DNA from: Halichoerus grypus
Taxonomy: Eukaryota; Chordata; Mammalia; Carnivora; Phocidae
Assembly (NCBI RefSeq): GCF_964656455.1
Contig: NC_135715.1
Location: forward strand, 39,194,603 to 39,258,602
DNA: 64,000 bases
Direction: 5' to 3'
Positions 22,681 through 34,780 of the stretch are shown one piece after another. Within the stretch, counting starts at the first letter, position 1. Each line of letters starts with the position of its first letter. The notes below the pieces were generated by a model. It made no database searches, had not been told where the DNA came from, and saw nothing but the letters and a program-made list of their open reading frames with translations. A program made the position numbers and the translations under genes.

Positions 22681-22707
22681 GTGATCACAGCCTTGTGATC
22701 ACAGCCT
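22680..22707. repeat. 14-bp perfect tandem duplication
   Basis: tgtgatcacagcct occurs twice in tandem at the edge of a MIR element. Each unit contains the palindrome tgatca. Confidence 0.9.
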
Positions 22708-22915
22708 CTAGAATCAGAATATCTGGTTCCAAAACCTAGCTTTGCTACTTATCTGTTGTGTGAACTTGGGCAAATATGGGAACTTCTAAGCGCATTATTT
22801 CTCTCTTCTGTAAAATGGTGATAATAAAACCTACTATATAATATTGTTTTAAGAATTAGATAACAGAATATATAAAGCACCTAGTATAATTTAAGCACTA
22901 TAACAATTGTTTGCC
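22695..22915 (-). repeat. MIR-family SINE, minus strand
   Basis: Clear antisense MIR order: 'agctttgctacttatctg', 'gtgtgaacttgggcaa', 'tctgtaaaatggtgataata', 'aaagcacctagtataattta'. Ancient and non-coding. Confidence 0.8.
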
Positions 22916-23227
22916 AAATCTAAAATTGCACCTCTTTTCTATTTTAATCTCCATTATATAAATCACCTCTGCTTAAAACCAAGAGTGAACATATTGCCTT
23001 TTTTTTCTACATAATATTTTGCATTCTACTTGTCATTTAATTTTATCCTCATTATAAGCTAACTTAATGTCTAACATAATGAGAGGGCGTATATCAGTAA
23101 CCAAAAACTTTTTAAAAATGCATCTACAAATCTAAAAAGCATTCTAAAAATATTTTATTTTCATGTAGGACAAAAAAAAAAAGCCTCATTTGTAAGTGGA
23201 AAAATATTCCCATGCAAATATTTCATA

Positions 23228-23230
23228 TAC

Positions 23231-23265
<35 letters not shown>

Positions 23266-23266
23266 A
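23228..23266. repeat. (CA)n microsatellite
   Basis: CA run with two interruptions by T. Confidence 0.95.
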
Positions 23267-23296
23267 ATATCAAAAGCTATTTAAGAAGTATATGTT

Positions 23297-23440
23297 AAGG
23301 GGCACCTGGGTGGTTCAGTCGGTTAAGCGTCTGCCTTCGGCTCAGGTCATGATCCCAGGGTCCTGGGATCCACCTCGGTCTCCCTGCTCTGTGGGGAGTC
23401 TGCCTCTCCCTCTGCCTGCTACTCCCCCTGCTAGTGTTCC

Positions 23441-23474
<34 letters not shown>

Positions 23475-23513
23475 TACACATAAATAAATAAATAAATAAA
23501 ATCTTAAAAAAAA
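23297..23513 (+). mobile_element. CAN-SINE with expanded CT/CA body
   Basis: Head 'gggcacctgggtggttcagt' and full-length body. The pyrimidine-rich part has grown into (CT)n(CA)n (about 23442-23480), and an (AAAT)n tail follows. The TSD aagaagta(t/c)atgtt has one mismatch (23283-23296 and 23514-23527). Confidence 0.95.
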
Positions 23514-23672
23514 AAGAAGTACATGTTGGAAGAAAAAAATGTCTTGCAAATAGGATAGGACTAATTGCCGTGAGTTGAGGAAAATTTAACTCTTTTCTTA
23601 CTTGTAGTGGTATATTTTTCCTTAAATTAACTATCCAAACCAAAGGACATTTTAAAATTTATTCCTGATTTT

Positions 23673-25816
23673 TTTTATTTTTTAATTTTAATTCTAGCAT
23701 AGTTGACATACAGTGTTATATTAGCTCCAGTACAATATAGTAACTCAACAATTTCGTGCATCAGCCAGTGCTCATCATAACAAGTGCACTCCTTAATCCC
23801 CATCACCTAATTTACCCATCCTCTACCAACCTTCCTTTTGGTAACCATCAGTTTGTTCTTTATAATTAAGACTCTTTTTAAATTTATCCCTCTTTTTTTC
23901 CCCTTTGCTCATTTGTTTTGTTTCTTAAATTCCACATATGAGTGAAATCATATGGTACTTGTCTTTCTCTGACTGACTTATTTCACTTAGCATTGTACTC
24001 TCTAGCTCCATCCATGTCATTGCAAATGGCAAGATTTCATTCTTTTTTATGGCTAAGTAATATTCCATTGTATATATATACCCTACATCATCTTTATCCA
24101 TTCATCTGTTGATGGACACTTGGGCTGCTTCCATAATTTGGCTATTGTAAATAATGCTGCTATAAACATAGGGTTACATGTATGCCTTTGAATTAGTGTT
24201 TTTGTATTTGGGGGGTAAATACCAAGTAGTGTGATTACTGGGTTATAGGATAGTTCTATTTTTAACTTTTTGAGGAACTTCCATACTGTTTTCCATAGTG
24301 GCTGCTCTGGTTTACATTTGCACCAACAGTACAAGAAGGTTCCTTTTTCTTCACATCCTCACCAACACTTTCTTCTTGTGTTTTTGATTTTAGCCACTCT
24401 GGTAGGTGTTAGTTGATATCTCATCGTGGTTTTGATTTGCATTTTCCTGATGATGAGTGATGCTGACCATCTTTTCATGTGTCTATTGGCTATTCTGTAT
24501 GTCTTCTTTGGAGAAATGTCTTTCATGTCTTCTGCCCATTTTTAATTGGATTATTTGGTTTTAAGGTGATGAGTTTATATAAATTCTTTATAGATTTTGG
24601 ATACTGTCCCTTTATTGGATATGTTATTTGGAAATTCCTTCTCCCATTCAGTAGATTGCCTTTTAGCTTCATCAGTTGTTTCCTTTGCTGTGCAGAAGCT
24701 TTTTATTTGGGTGTATCCCAATAGTTTATTTTTGCTTTTATTTCCTTGCCCTCAAAAGACATATCTAGAAAAATCTTGCTATGGTCAATGTCAGACACAT
24801 TACTGCCTATGCTCTATTCTAGGATTTTTATGGTTTTAAGGTCTCACATTCAGGTCTTTAATCTGTTTTGAGTTTATTTTTGTGTATGGTGTAAGAAAGT
24901 GGTCCAGTTTCATTCTTTTGCATGTAGCTGTCCAGTTTTCCCAACACCATTCTTTGAAGAGACTACCTTTTTCCTATTGGATGCTCTGTCCTGCTATGTT
25001 GAAGATTAATTGACTATGTAAGGGTGGGCTTATTTCTGGGTTTTATATTCTATTGATCTATATATCTATTTTTGTGCCAGTACCATACTGTTTTGATGAC
25101 TACAGCTTTGTAATATAGCCTGAAGTCTGGAATTGTGATACCTTCAGCTTTTCTTTTTCAAAATTGCTTTGGCTTCTTGGGGTATTTTGTGGTTCCATAT
25201 ACATTTTAGGATTGTTTGTTCTAGTGCTATGAAAAATGCTGTTGGTATTTTGATAGGAATTGCATTAAATCTGTAGATTGCTTTGGGTAGTATAGACATT
25301 TTAACAATATTTATTCTTCCAATTCATGAGCATGAAATTCTTTCCATTTCTTTGTGTCGTCTTCAATTTCTTTCATCAGTGGTCTATAGTTTCCAGAGTA
25401 CAGGTCTTTCACCTCACTGGAAAGGTTTATTCCTAGGTATCTTATTTTTTTAGATACAATTGTAAATGGGATTATTTTCTTAATTTCTCTTTCTGTTGTT
25501 TCATTATTAGTGTATAGAAATGCAGCAGATTTCTGCACATTGATTTTGTGTCCTGTGACTTTACTGAATTCAGTTATCAGTTCTAGTAGTTTTTTGGTAG
25601 AATCTTTAGGGTTTTCTATATATAGTATCATTTCATCTGCAAATAGTGAAACTTTTGCTTCTTCCTTACCAACTTAAATGCCTTTTATTTCCTTTGTTGG
25701 CTGATTGCTGTGGCTAGGACTTTCAGTATTATGTTGAATAAAAGTGGTGAGAATAGACATCTCTGCCTTGTTCCTGACCTTAGGGGGAAGGTCTCAGTTT
25801 TTCCCCATTGAGTATG
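23673..25816 (-). mobile_element. 5'-truncated, decayed L1, minus strand
   Basis: Complete 3' UTR and the C-terminal half of ORF2, read on the minus strand. A 12-bp TSD attcctgatttt flanks it (23661-23672 and 25817-25828). The 5' truncation point lies just before the RT catalytic block, near 'cagtttttccccattgag'. The A-tail is seen as T-rich sequence at the left edge. It is older than the copy at 43.7-50.8 kb, since the frame is broken many times. Confidence 0.93.
23936..25816 (-). pseudogene. L1 ORF2p C-terminal half, pseudogene
   Basis: Homologous to the ORF2 region from just before the RT active-site block to the C-terminus. Two longer open pieces remain, at 25311-25631 and 24083-24334 (the latter covering the [17 protein letters not shown] stretch). 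The catalytic FADD motif reads FADE here (codons at 25632-25643), losing the second Asp. With the missing 5' half and many stops, it cannot make an active enzyme. Confidence 0.85.
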
Positions 25817-25828
25817 ATTCCTGATTTT

Positions 25829-26024
25829 GAATCATAAAATATTGTAATAGAAACAAGTTATCAATGGCATTGTTGATAAAATTAAAGATCCTTTTCACTT
25901 TTTGGTTACTTTGGAAGATTGTTTCTGAAATTCAAAAGGGGGACCTGTCCGTGTCATGAAAACTATTTGTAATCACCTTTGAAAAGCTCAAATAAATTCT
26001 ATACCATTCAAATATAGACCACTT
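25829..26024. other. Unannotated sequence between two L1 fragments
   Basis: About 200 bp, A+T-rich, not L1. Confidence 0.5.
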
Positions 26025-26491
26025 AGAGTGAATAAAAAGGATGATATCTTGCCATTTGTGAAAACATGGATAGACCTAGAGGGTATTATGTTAGGTGAAA
26101 TAAGTCAGACTGAGAAAGACAAATACCATATGATTCCACTCATATGTGGAATCTAAAAAACAAAACAGATGCATAAGCAAATAAGAGGTAGAATCAGACC
26201 TATAAATACAGAGAATAGACTTATAGATACTGGGGGGGAAGGGGATGAGAAGTAGGTGAAAGGGAATGGGAGATATGGGCTTCCAGTTATGGAATGAATA
26301 AGGCATGGAAATAAAGGGCACAGCATGGGGAATATAGTTAATGATATTGTAATAGTGATGTTATGGTGATATAGACACAGTTATGGTGAGCGTAACATAA
26401 CATTTAGAGAAATTAAATCACTGCGTTTTACACCTGAAACTAATGTAATATTGTGTGTCAGCTACACTCAAATAAAAATATATTATAAAAA
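26025..26491 (+). mobile_element. Older L1 3' end, plus strand
   Basis: It starts in the ORF2 C-terminal coding region ('gaaataagtcagactgagaa' near 26098) and continues through a 3' UTR with 'atggggaatatagttaatg' and 'gttttacacctgaaactaat' to 'ctcaaataaaaatatatta'. This 3' UTR is unlike that of the L1s at 1, 14.7 and 43.7 kb, so it belongs to a different, older L1 subfamily. Confidence 0.85.
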
Positions 26492-28774
26492 ATAAAGTGG
26501 ATATTATTATAGTTATTGTGATCATAACAAAATAAATCCAAGGCAGGAGTTTCATAAATTATAGAAAATTACTAAAATAAAATTTAAAAAAGAATAAAAC
26601 TAGCATTTATAATTTTCACAAGAATAGATCTTTAAAAAATAGAATAATGTTTTGAATTATAAGGCTCTAATATTGCCAAGCTAAAACGTCTATTTAAAAG
26701 GCATTACTGTTATGTTTTGGTATACCACATCTCATTACACAATAAGGAAGGTATAATTGTTCTTCTCAACATGATGACAGTGGAAAAACAGGCACAAACA
26801 CACACACGCACACACACACACACACACACAAACACACACGCCATAAAGCTTCCTGCAAGTTATAGTGTCTTTAAGGTCATTATTTTATAATGAAATATTT
26901 AAATAGTTACACAAGTTAATTTATATATTGACATATCCCTTTGACTCTTTAGATTATTTAAAACTGTTCATTCTATGTTACAGGCTTAAGAATCTTGCTC
27001 TATTTGGAGGGGAACATAGGAATACCACTCTTTTAAATGATACCTCTAAGAAAATTTCCTTCCACAGGTTATTAAAGATAAACAGCAATATGGTAATTCT
27101 TTGTTATCCTTCTGTAAAATTAGGGGAAAGATGTGCAGGGACACCTTTATGTTTATTAGGATTAAGGAAAAAGATCACAACCCAAGCAAATATAGAGGGA
27201 TGTGGGAAGGTTTTTGCCAATATTGGAAGTAATGCAGAATGCAGTCAGTCACCTTTATGGCCATAAGAAAGTGTACTGTATGGTTCAGCGGACGAGAATG
27301 GCAATGGTTACTAGAAAGTCAATTTAATTAACCTACTCTTCCAACAATAGCCTTGTATATTCTGTTGATTTGAACATTCAGTTATCAAATGGAGAATGTA
27401 AAAATACTGTTTTGTTTTTTTTTCTTTTTTGACTAGGGCATATAATGCCACCAAATTAAGAATAAATGCCCCTAAGGCACCCTTGGCTCTGCAAAGTCCT
27501 ACAAAGAGTATACAAGTCGTAGCTTGATTTAAATAGTGGTTAAAATAAAATGCTTTTTAGCAATTGCTGCTTACATGGGAAATAATAATAGATTAATTTA
27601 AAATTAAATTAAAAATCAATGGAAATCAATGGAATTTCATTTCTATAAAGTTGGTACTATGAGTAACTGGGATGAAGGCTGAAGTAATTATAGGATAATG
27701 AACCTATATAATTTGTCAACTTGTAAAAGCCTAATTTTATCAAATACAGAAGTATGCCATCATCAAATTAAAACAAGCTTGATTTTTATTACATTTCTTG
27801 AAATCTTTTATTAACTAATTTGATATGTTTTTATCTTACATCTGTTTAACCCAGAGAATGAAAACCTAGGGATAGGTTAATCAATATCAGAATGTTCTGT
27901 TCTGGCTCACCAAGGGAAAAACAAATTTGAAGATTTCTCAGTGAAAATGACTATTGCTCTCTTTGTTGTGATTCTAAGTGACAATAAAACAAACATAATT
28001 AGACTGAGCATACACATCAAGGAAAGGAAATTAAATATACTTTATATTTTTCTTATTCAATGGATTCATATAATCTTAGGATGACAAATGAGGTGTCCCA
28101 ATTCTATCTCACTCCCTGTGTAGCACATAGAGGGTAGTTTGGGTCTAGATGATTTTTTATTAGAGACAAAATTCTTGTAGCAGGACACCACTATGTTTAA
28201 TTTCTATGTTATTTGGATTATTTGTTTATAATATATGTTGTTTGAAAGAAAAATTTTTTTAGAAGTGTCTTTTTTAAAATGTTTAGTTCAACTGACTTTT
28301 CTCCTTTCCCTCTTTAGCTACTTTACAATACACTTAATGAGTTTGTGGGACAAATATTCATTTCTCAGACTGAGAAGAATTATACCACCTGACCAGATTA
28401 CATATACATGTTTGAGGTGCAAATTACATATACTGCAGATTATTTTATTCTACTTTCTAGTGATAGGAAAGAATAATGTGCCTGTGATTTTCACAGTCTA
28501 ATGTGCAGTTGATTTAAAGTTATTTTATTCTCTTCCTCAAGAACACCATTATGTTAATGAGTATGTAGAAAGAATGAAAAAGGAAAAAATAAAATTATTG
28601 GAAAGTAAAGATATTCTGATCAACATTCAATTATAATAATCTTTATATATGTTTCTTCTAAGTTGAAGGTATATTTTATGACCATATAACTTTCTATACA
28701 TATATATTAATCTGAAAATTATAAATACTATAAATTTATCTATAATGATGACTATGTAACTCTGTTTTTATTAG
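26492..28774. other. Unannotated A+T-rich sequence
   Basis: No gene or nameable repeat apart from a CA microsatellite. A 112-codon open frame at 26928-27266 has no recognisable domain and is probably chance. Confidence 0.5.
26798..26839. repeat. (CA)n microsatellite
   Basis: CA run with CG and AA interruptions. Confidence 0.95.
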
Positions 28775-29180
28775 TAGGAGTTCTCCTGAGAAACAGAACC
28801 AGGAAGATGAATATATAAAATTTTAAATGTAAATGTAAAATACATACATACATAAAGGGATTTATTTTTAAGAAATTGGCTCCCATGTTCATGCAGGCTG
28901 GCAAGTCCAAACTTCCTAGGGTGGGATGACAGGCTAGAAACAGGCAGGCGTCAGCATTGCTGTCTTGAAGCAGAATTTCTTCTTGCCCAGGAAACCTCAA
29001 TTTTTTCTCTTAAGGCCCTTAACTAGTTGAATGAAGCTCATTCATATTATCTAGTGTAACATTCTTATATTCAAATGATTATAGATGTTAACCACAATAT
29101 AAAATACCTTCACAACCACACCAAGTTTAGAATTTGATTGCATAACTGGGTGCTATAGCTTAGCCTAGCTGATAACATAA
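28775..29180 (-). repeat. Ancient LTR-type repeat, minus strand (class uncertain)
   Basis: Order of landmarks: 'ttctcctgagaaacagaacc', 'gaaattggctcccatg', 'caggctggcaagtccaa', 'ttctcttaaggccctta', 'aaaataccttcacaacca', 'agcctagctgataacataaa'. The same family, in the opposite orientation, appears at 33655-34165. Probably an ERVL/MaLR-type LTR, but the class is uncertain. Confidence 0.6.
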
Positions 29181-29718
29181 AACTCTAACACATCATTAGT
29201 AAAATCTGCTGGTCAAATTTAATTTAGTTTTATAGCCTGGTGTCATTAATGGAAATAGTCTGTTTGATACTTCACATAGATCTTAATAAAGCAAGTATAA
29301 ATGAAATAATATATAGTGAAGATAATTACTAGTTTAAACCCACCAAAAACTTTCACATCACTTCATTTGATGGCTTCTTATCTACTACTTCCTACAGGAG
29401 ATTTCTCAGTACTTCTTAACTCACTTTACCTATATATGTTCAAGCCTTTAAAATGCAAAAAAAAACTTTGCAGGAACTAAAAACTAGAAGGGCATATATA
29501 ATTCAAGACCGTTAATATACACATAAGTAAAACTCCAGTGAACATCTTTGATTCTCTGGGTCAAGTAGATGCATGAACACATTTTTCTAGTTCTTTCTGT
29601 GTTTTGCCTATAATTGAGTATAATATGACCTTTTTTGGAAATAGTTTCTTTGCTGATATAATTGTTAAGAAGTCATACTGGATTAAGGTCCTAAATCCAA
29701 TGATTGGTGTACTTACAG
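29181..29718. other. Unannotated A+T-rich sequence
   Basis: No gene or nameable repeat. Confidence 0.5.
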
Positions 29719-29755
<37 letters not shown>

Positions 29756-29756
29756 A
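29719..29756. repeat. (GA)n microsatellite
   Basis: An A-run followed by about 11 GA units and a degenerate end. Confidence 0.95.
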
Positions 29757-30025
29757 ACCAGAAAATCATGTGAAGATACAGAAACAGTAGGAGAAGATGG
29801 CCCTATAAAGATAGAGGCAGTTAGAGTTAGGTTGCCAGAAGCCAGGGAACACAAGAAACCACCAGAAATTGGAAGGGGCAGGAAACCAGTGCATTCAGAG
29901 GGAGCATGGCCCTCCTGACACCTTAATTTTGGACTCTAGCTTCAACTGTGAGAGAAAAAATTTCTGTTGTTATAAGCCACCCAATTTGTGGTAATTTAGT
30001 ATGACAGCCCTAAGACACGAATACA
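29757..30025 (+). repeat. MLT1-like LTR, 3' half
   Basis: 'gacaccttaattttggact', 'actgtgagagaaaaaatttc', 'tgttataagccacccaattt' and 'gacagccctaagaca' follow the MLT1 LTR consensus in the plus direction. Solo and diverged. Confidence 0.7.
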
Positions 30026-30078
30026 CTCTCATTACAATTAACCACTGGATCTTTCTCTATCTTCCTTACATTACTCTT

Positions 30079-30277
30079 TTTTTTTTTTTTTTTTAAGATT
30101 TTATTTATTTATTTGACAGAGAGAGAGAGCACAAGCAGTGGGAGCAGCAGAGGGAGAGGGAGAAGCAGGCTCCCCGCTGAGCAAGGATCCCGATGGGGGG
30201 CTCGATCCCAGGACCCTGGGATCATGACCTGAGCCAGAGGCAGCGGCTTAACCAACTGAGCCACCCAGGCGTCCCCC
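30079..30277 (-). mobile_element. CAN-SINE, minus strand
   Basis: T-tail at left and head complement at right. A 15-bp TSD ccttacattactctt is at 30064-30078 and 30278-30292. The (GA)n and body sequence differ from both main subfamilies in the window. Confidence 0.96.
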
Positions 30278-30292
30278 CCTTACATTACTCTT

Positions 30293-31498
30293 GAAAGGAA
30301 TAAAGAATCTTAAATCTTGCAGGACTTGTGTTAAATCTAAGAGATTCTTGCGACTTTGCATATAGAGGGAATGCCCCCTTTTGGCACTTCTCTTTTGAGT
30401 CTTACATGGTAGAAAAAGTAGTGGAATGAATTAGACTGCCATTTACACTGACAAGGAGGAAGGGTTTCTTCTTCAATGAATATGTTTAAAAATACCTCAT
30501 TAGTTGAATTGAATTGAGTTGAATTGAATTCTTTTGAATTTAGTCAAAATTCCTTTCCCCATCCAATTTATTCTTGCCCAGAGAATTAACTGACCTAATC
30601 TGCGGTTTGTAGAGTGCAGTAAGTTACTTCCATGAGCATAAGAAGGAGCAGCCAAGGTTATCAAAGACATGGTCTTTTGAAGGGTGTTGCTCAGTTTAGA
30701 GCCATGCTGCAACCAGACTCATTAAAGTCATCTAATTAAATAAAAACAATAACCCAAATAATTAAGGACAAAGTCATGACCTTTAATGATCCTTTAGCTT
30801 GTCACTGTTAGAAATTAATTTTAATTACCATTAATGGTCTATGTATAGCTAAGGTATGACACAGCAGTTATAATCTACCCAGAGCGAGTCCTCCATTCCT
30901 TTTGTACAAGAGGTCCCCATTTGGGAATGGGTATTAATTACTCATACACAGAAATAAATGTGCATTACGTTCTCAAGACATTTTCTGACAAATGTCACAA
31001 AATTTTAATTGTATCCTGGGTGGCTTCTAATATGAAATTATCCTTGAGAGCTTTTAGGAGAACTTTAAACTTTAGTTGCCATGTAAAGAAAGCTTAATAA
31101 CTAATTTTTTGATTATGTTCAGGCAGGATAAGTTACTTTTAGTTTACATGAGTAGAACTGACAGTTTGATATGTGGTTCAGATCAAATTTAATTTCCTAC
31201 TAAAATTACTAAATTTGCAAAACCAGCACTACAATGTACTGTGTTTATATGAACCTACAATTTGTTTTTCAGTAGTTTCTCTATAAATATGTGTGTATAA
31301 ATAGCTTTTTCCCCCAAAATTCAATGTATTATTGTTCACTTTTATTTAGAAGGCTATTCGGCAATCAGTTGTTCATGTCCTGAATTGTGGGCCCCCTTTT
31401 GGGAATCTCTTAGAAATGAATTTTGGAGAGATAGTAAGCCAAAAAAAAAAGTAGTAAATGTTAAACTTTTGGTGTTTACAAGAAATAACCTAAGGATG
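30293..31498. other. Unannotated sequence with TTGAA repeat and TAAT-rich block
   Basis: No gene. Contains a short (TTGAA)n run at 30504-30541 and a cluster of seven TAAT/ATTA cores at 30715-30845, which looks like a homeodomain-rich conserved element (see findings). Confidence 0.5.
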
Positions 31499-31925
31499 TA
31501 TATTAGTTATCTATTACTGTGTAAAACCAAACTAAAGCAAGCAAACAAACAAAAAACCCCTAAAACTGCATGATTTAATGTAATGACCATTTGTTTAGCT
31601 TAAATTCTGTGGGTCCGCAACTGAGGCTGAGCTCAGCTGGGTGTTTTCTCTCATCTCTGTCTGGGTCCTGTGACTGTATTCAGCTGCCGGTCATATGGTG
31701 GATTGGGTAAGGGATACGTGGTCTAAGATGGCATCACTCACATCTCTGGTCGTTAATTCCCTGTTGGCCCAGGTGAAATGGCAATTAGGCCACATGTTTC
31801 CCATCATCCTGTAGGCTAGCATAGGCTTGTTCTCATGGGCAGCTTTGCAGTGGCTTGGGGTGAAAGTGGCACTGGGAAAGATCTCCTGAGTCCTAAGCTC
31901 AGAACTGGCACAGTTCCATTTATTC
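31499..31925. repeat. Probable ancient interspersed repeat (class uncertain)
   Basis: 'agttatctattactgtgtaa' at its start, 'tctgtgggtccgcaactgag' and 'aagatggcatcactcacatc' further on match a common mammalian repeat in order. I cannot fix the class. Confidence 0.5.
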
Positions 31926-32559
31926 TATACTGTGTTGCTTAAAGTAAGTCACAAAGCCCATCAAGATACAAGGCATACATAAATAGATGCCGCATAATCA
32001 ATGGGAGAAGCTGCCAAGTCACAGTGCAAAAATAATGTGATTGTAGGGTAGAATGGGGAATTGTGATCCCTTTTGCAGCCTATCACAAGATGCTTGTCAA
32101 ACATAATGGTTCCACACAAAGATTCTAATTTAGTTGGTCTAGAAACCTCTTCAGTAGTATTTATAGAGCAGAAACAGCCCATAGTGACATTCAAAGTACC
32201 TATGGTTCTCATAAAGTTGGGGTCAGTCATAACTTTGTTAAGTATCAATTTCTCCACCAATGAAATAACAAATTAGAGTTGATAATTCTAAGTGCCCACT
32301 CAAGTCTGCAAGTCTTGCCATCTAACTTCAGTTATCTCGGAAAGCATTTCACATTCAGTACAATATTATTAAATATTGTGTTACACATAGATGTTTAAAA
32401 CAATATTCCTATTTACATAATTTATACTAATGATTTTTAAATCTTATTTAAATATTTAAATTGTGCTTATTTCAATGTCATATGCTTTATATGGAGTGTC
32501 TTACAATACAAAAAAGAGTACAAGTTCGTGGTTGAGATATATCAGAATTTTTATTTCCT
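31926..32559. other. Unannotated sequence
   Basis: No gene or nameable repeat. Confidence 0.5.
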
Positions 32560-33195
32560 TATTTCATTCAACAAGAGGCAGAGTCATAAAATACTTGAGT
32601 GTGTGGTTCTTAGGAAGAATTTCTAAGGAGGTCCTATTTGAACTAAATCTTACTGATGAGAATGAGATGTCAGACCAATGGTTAGGGAGTGTGAAGCAAG
32701 AAAAGAAGGAAATGTCACGTGGTGTTCAGTGTGCAGTAAAGAAGCAGAAGAGGGGTGAGGCTGATTCTGTTCCACAGGGCCTGGGACACCATGTAAAGAG
32801 CTTGGATATAACCCAAAAGTTACCTGGGAGTTTCTGGGAGATAAAAATTAAATTTTCCCAAATTACAGACATTTCAAATCAGTCCAAGTGAATGATATTG
32901 ACTTTGGAGTTTGTGTAGAGGGAGAAGAGAATCTACAAAATCCTGGGATGATCAGAAAATAGCACAAGAAGGAGATGAAGAAGATCGTAGACTTTCAGAA
33001 GGTAATGTTGAGTGTCAAGAAGAAAGAGGCTATACAATCAATACAACTGAAAAACGCCCATTAGCTGTGAAGAGGTCGGTGGTGGCTTCAGTGAAAGTGG
33101 CTCCAGTAGACTATAGGAAGGTCTTGAGTGATGTTAAAGACATGGAGGTGGTGGATGTAAACTGTCCTTCTGAGCAGTTTGGAAGAAAAGAAAGA
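32560..33195 (+). repeat. Ancient mammalian interspersed repeat (same family as 8.3-9.3 kb)
   Basis: Covers an early part ('ctaaggaggtcctatttgaa', 'aagaagcagaagaggg', 'catgtaaagagcttgga') and a late part ('agaggtcggtggtggc', 'gtccttctgagcagtttgg') of the consensus. Open frames of 142 and 120 codons in this stretch are chance frames in old repeat sequence. Confidence 0.55.
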
Positions 33196-33220
33196 AAGAC
33201 TTTAAAAAATCCTTACTATG

Positions 33221-33408
33221 GGGCGCCTGGGTGGCTCAGTTGGTTAAGCGACTGCCTTCGGCTCAGGTCATGATCCTGGAGTCCCGGGATCAAGTCCCAC
33301 ATCGGGCTCCCTGCTCAGCAGGGAGTCTGCTTCTCCCTCTGACCCTCCTCCCTCTCATGCTCTCTGTCTCTTATTCTCTCTCTCGCAAATAAATAAAATC
33401 TTAAAAAA
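33221..33408 (+). mobile_element. CAN-SINE, plus strand
   Basis: Full-length copy of the 'ctctgaccctcctccctctc' subfamily. The TSD is aaaaaatccttactatg (33204-33220) and the same with one C missing (33409-33424). Confidence 0.97.
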
Positions 33409-33654
33409 AAAAAATCTTACTATGATAAGACACAAAAATATTTAAATATCTTTATATATAATAAATAATACATATGTAGTTTATTTTAAAGTTTTACTTC
33501 CATTTTATTTAACGGCTTAGAATCACGAGATACTCTGTTGAAAATTACACTTCTCACTGAAGAATAATCTTTTGCCAAAGATTTTGCTGAGATGAACCTT
33601 GCACACTCCCTAGAGAGAATCTTACTCCATGCCAAACCTATAGTGGCCTTCATC

Positions 33655-34047
33655 CCATACATGATGGTTAATTTTATCTGTCAACTTATTTACATCACAA
33701 TACTCAGATATTTGATCAAACATTATTCTACGTGTTATTGTAAAGTTATTTTTACATGAGATTAACATTAAAATCAGCAGACTTTGAGTAAAGCAGATTA
33801 TCCTCTGTAATTGTGGTGGACCTTATCCAATCATTTGAAGACCTTAATAGAAAAAAAAAAAGTGTCTTTCCCAGTGAAGAGGGCATTTGCCAGCAGACTT
33901 CCTTTGGACTCAAACTGCAACTCTTCCCTGGGTCTCCAGCCCGCCAACAACATACTCTGTAGATTTTGTACTTGACAGATTCCACAATTGTGTAAGCCAA
34001 TTCCTTAAACTATATCTCATTCTTTCTCTCTCTCTCTCTCTCTCTCT

Positions 34048-34088
<41 letters not shown>

Positions 34089-34165
34089 TTGCCATTCTGG
34101 CAAAAATAATTTCTCTGAACTTTTTAATTGTGGATGGTGTTTGCTGAACATTTGTATGTATGAAA
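33655..34165 (+). repeat. Ancient LTR-type repeat, plus strand (class uncertain)
   Basis: 'atgatggttaattttatctg', 'ctgtcaacttatttac', 'gactttgagtaaagcagat' and 'gtgtaagccaattccttaaa' in order, then a CT/CA microsatellite at its 3' part. Same family as 28775-29180, opposite direction. Confidence 0.6.
34020..34085. repeat. (CT)n(CA)n compound microsatellite
   Basis: About 12 CT units passing straight into about 17 CA units. Confidence 0.96.
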
Positions 34166-34780
34166 GTATTAAATTATTACCTTCTAGTGATATATGCTTT
34201 TTGTAGATGTTTCCCCCACTCCTAATTGCTTTCCATATTCATATTTTAATTATTATCCCATTACCTTTCATTCTGTCTCCGTGAATAATATGCAGAAACT
34301 AAGAGCACAAAGCACTAATTAATGAAAATATAAGTGAAACATTTATATTGTCTGAACATCATTAGCATGAAAGACTTTTTAAGAGTATTCTTGTCACTGA
34401 ATTAGACAACCAAGATAACTCTAATGAGAAGTATAGAAAAAAATATTTTACCTTCTTGTATTCCTGTATTGCATTTTTGGTTTTCTAGTGGTCTTGTCAA
34501 AGAGAAAAGCACATTAGTTTTTGTACAGGGAGAATTCACAATGATAAACTTGGAGGGTCCTTTTAGTGTTTAATGAAAATTTTACTGGGTAGCTTTTCAC
34601 AGGAACTTGTGAAAAAAATGTTTACCTCACTTTGGTCACTGAATACCCAAAGCCTAGAGGACTTCCTGCTCAGTGACTAAGTTATTCAGTGACCACATGT
34701 GCCCTGGATAAAAGATTTATTTTAATTAGAATAACTGTTTGAATGACTTCTGTGTTAATCTTTACAGAGTAAACACTAAA
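34166..34780. other. Unannotated A+T-rich sequence
   Basis: No gene. Contains two near copies of 'cagtgac' around 34650-34690. Confidence 0.45.

Noticed and set aside
23673..26491. One continuous L1 spanning 23.7-26.5 kb
   Set aside because: The first part is on the minus strand and bounded by its own 12-bp TSD. The second is a plus-strand 3' end with a different 3' UTR, so they are separate insertions.
26928..27266. 112-codon open frame
   Set aside because: No family resemblance, and of a length expected by chance in 64 kb read in six frames.
32463..33273. 142- and 120-codon open frames, considered as a gene
   Set aside because: They overlap an ancient repeat and run into a CAN-SINE; no domain or codon signature.
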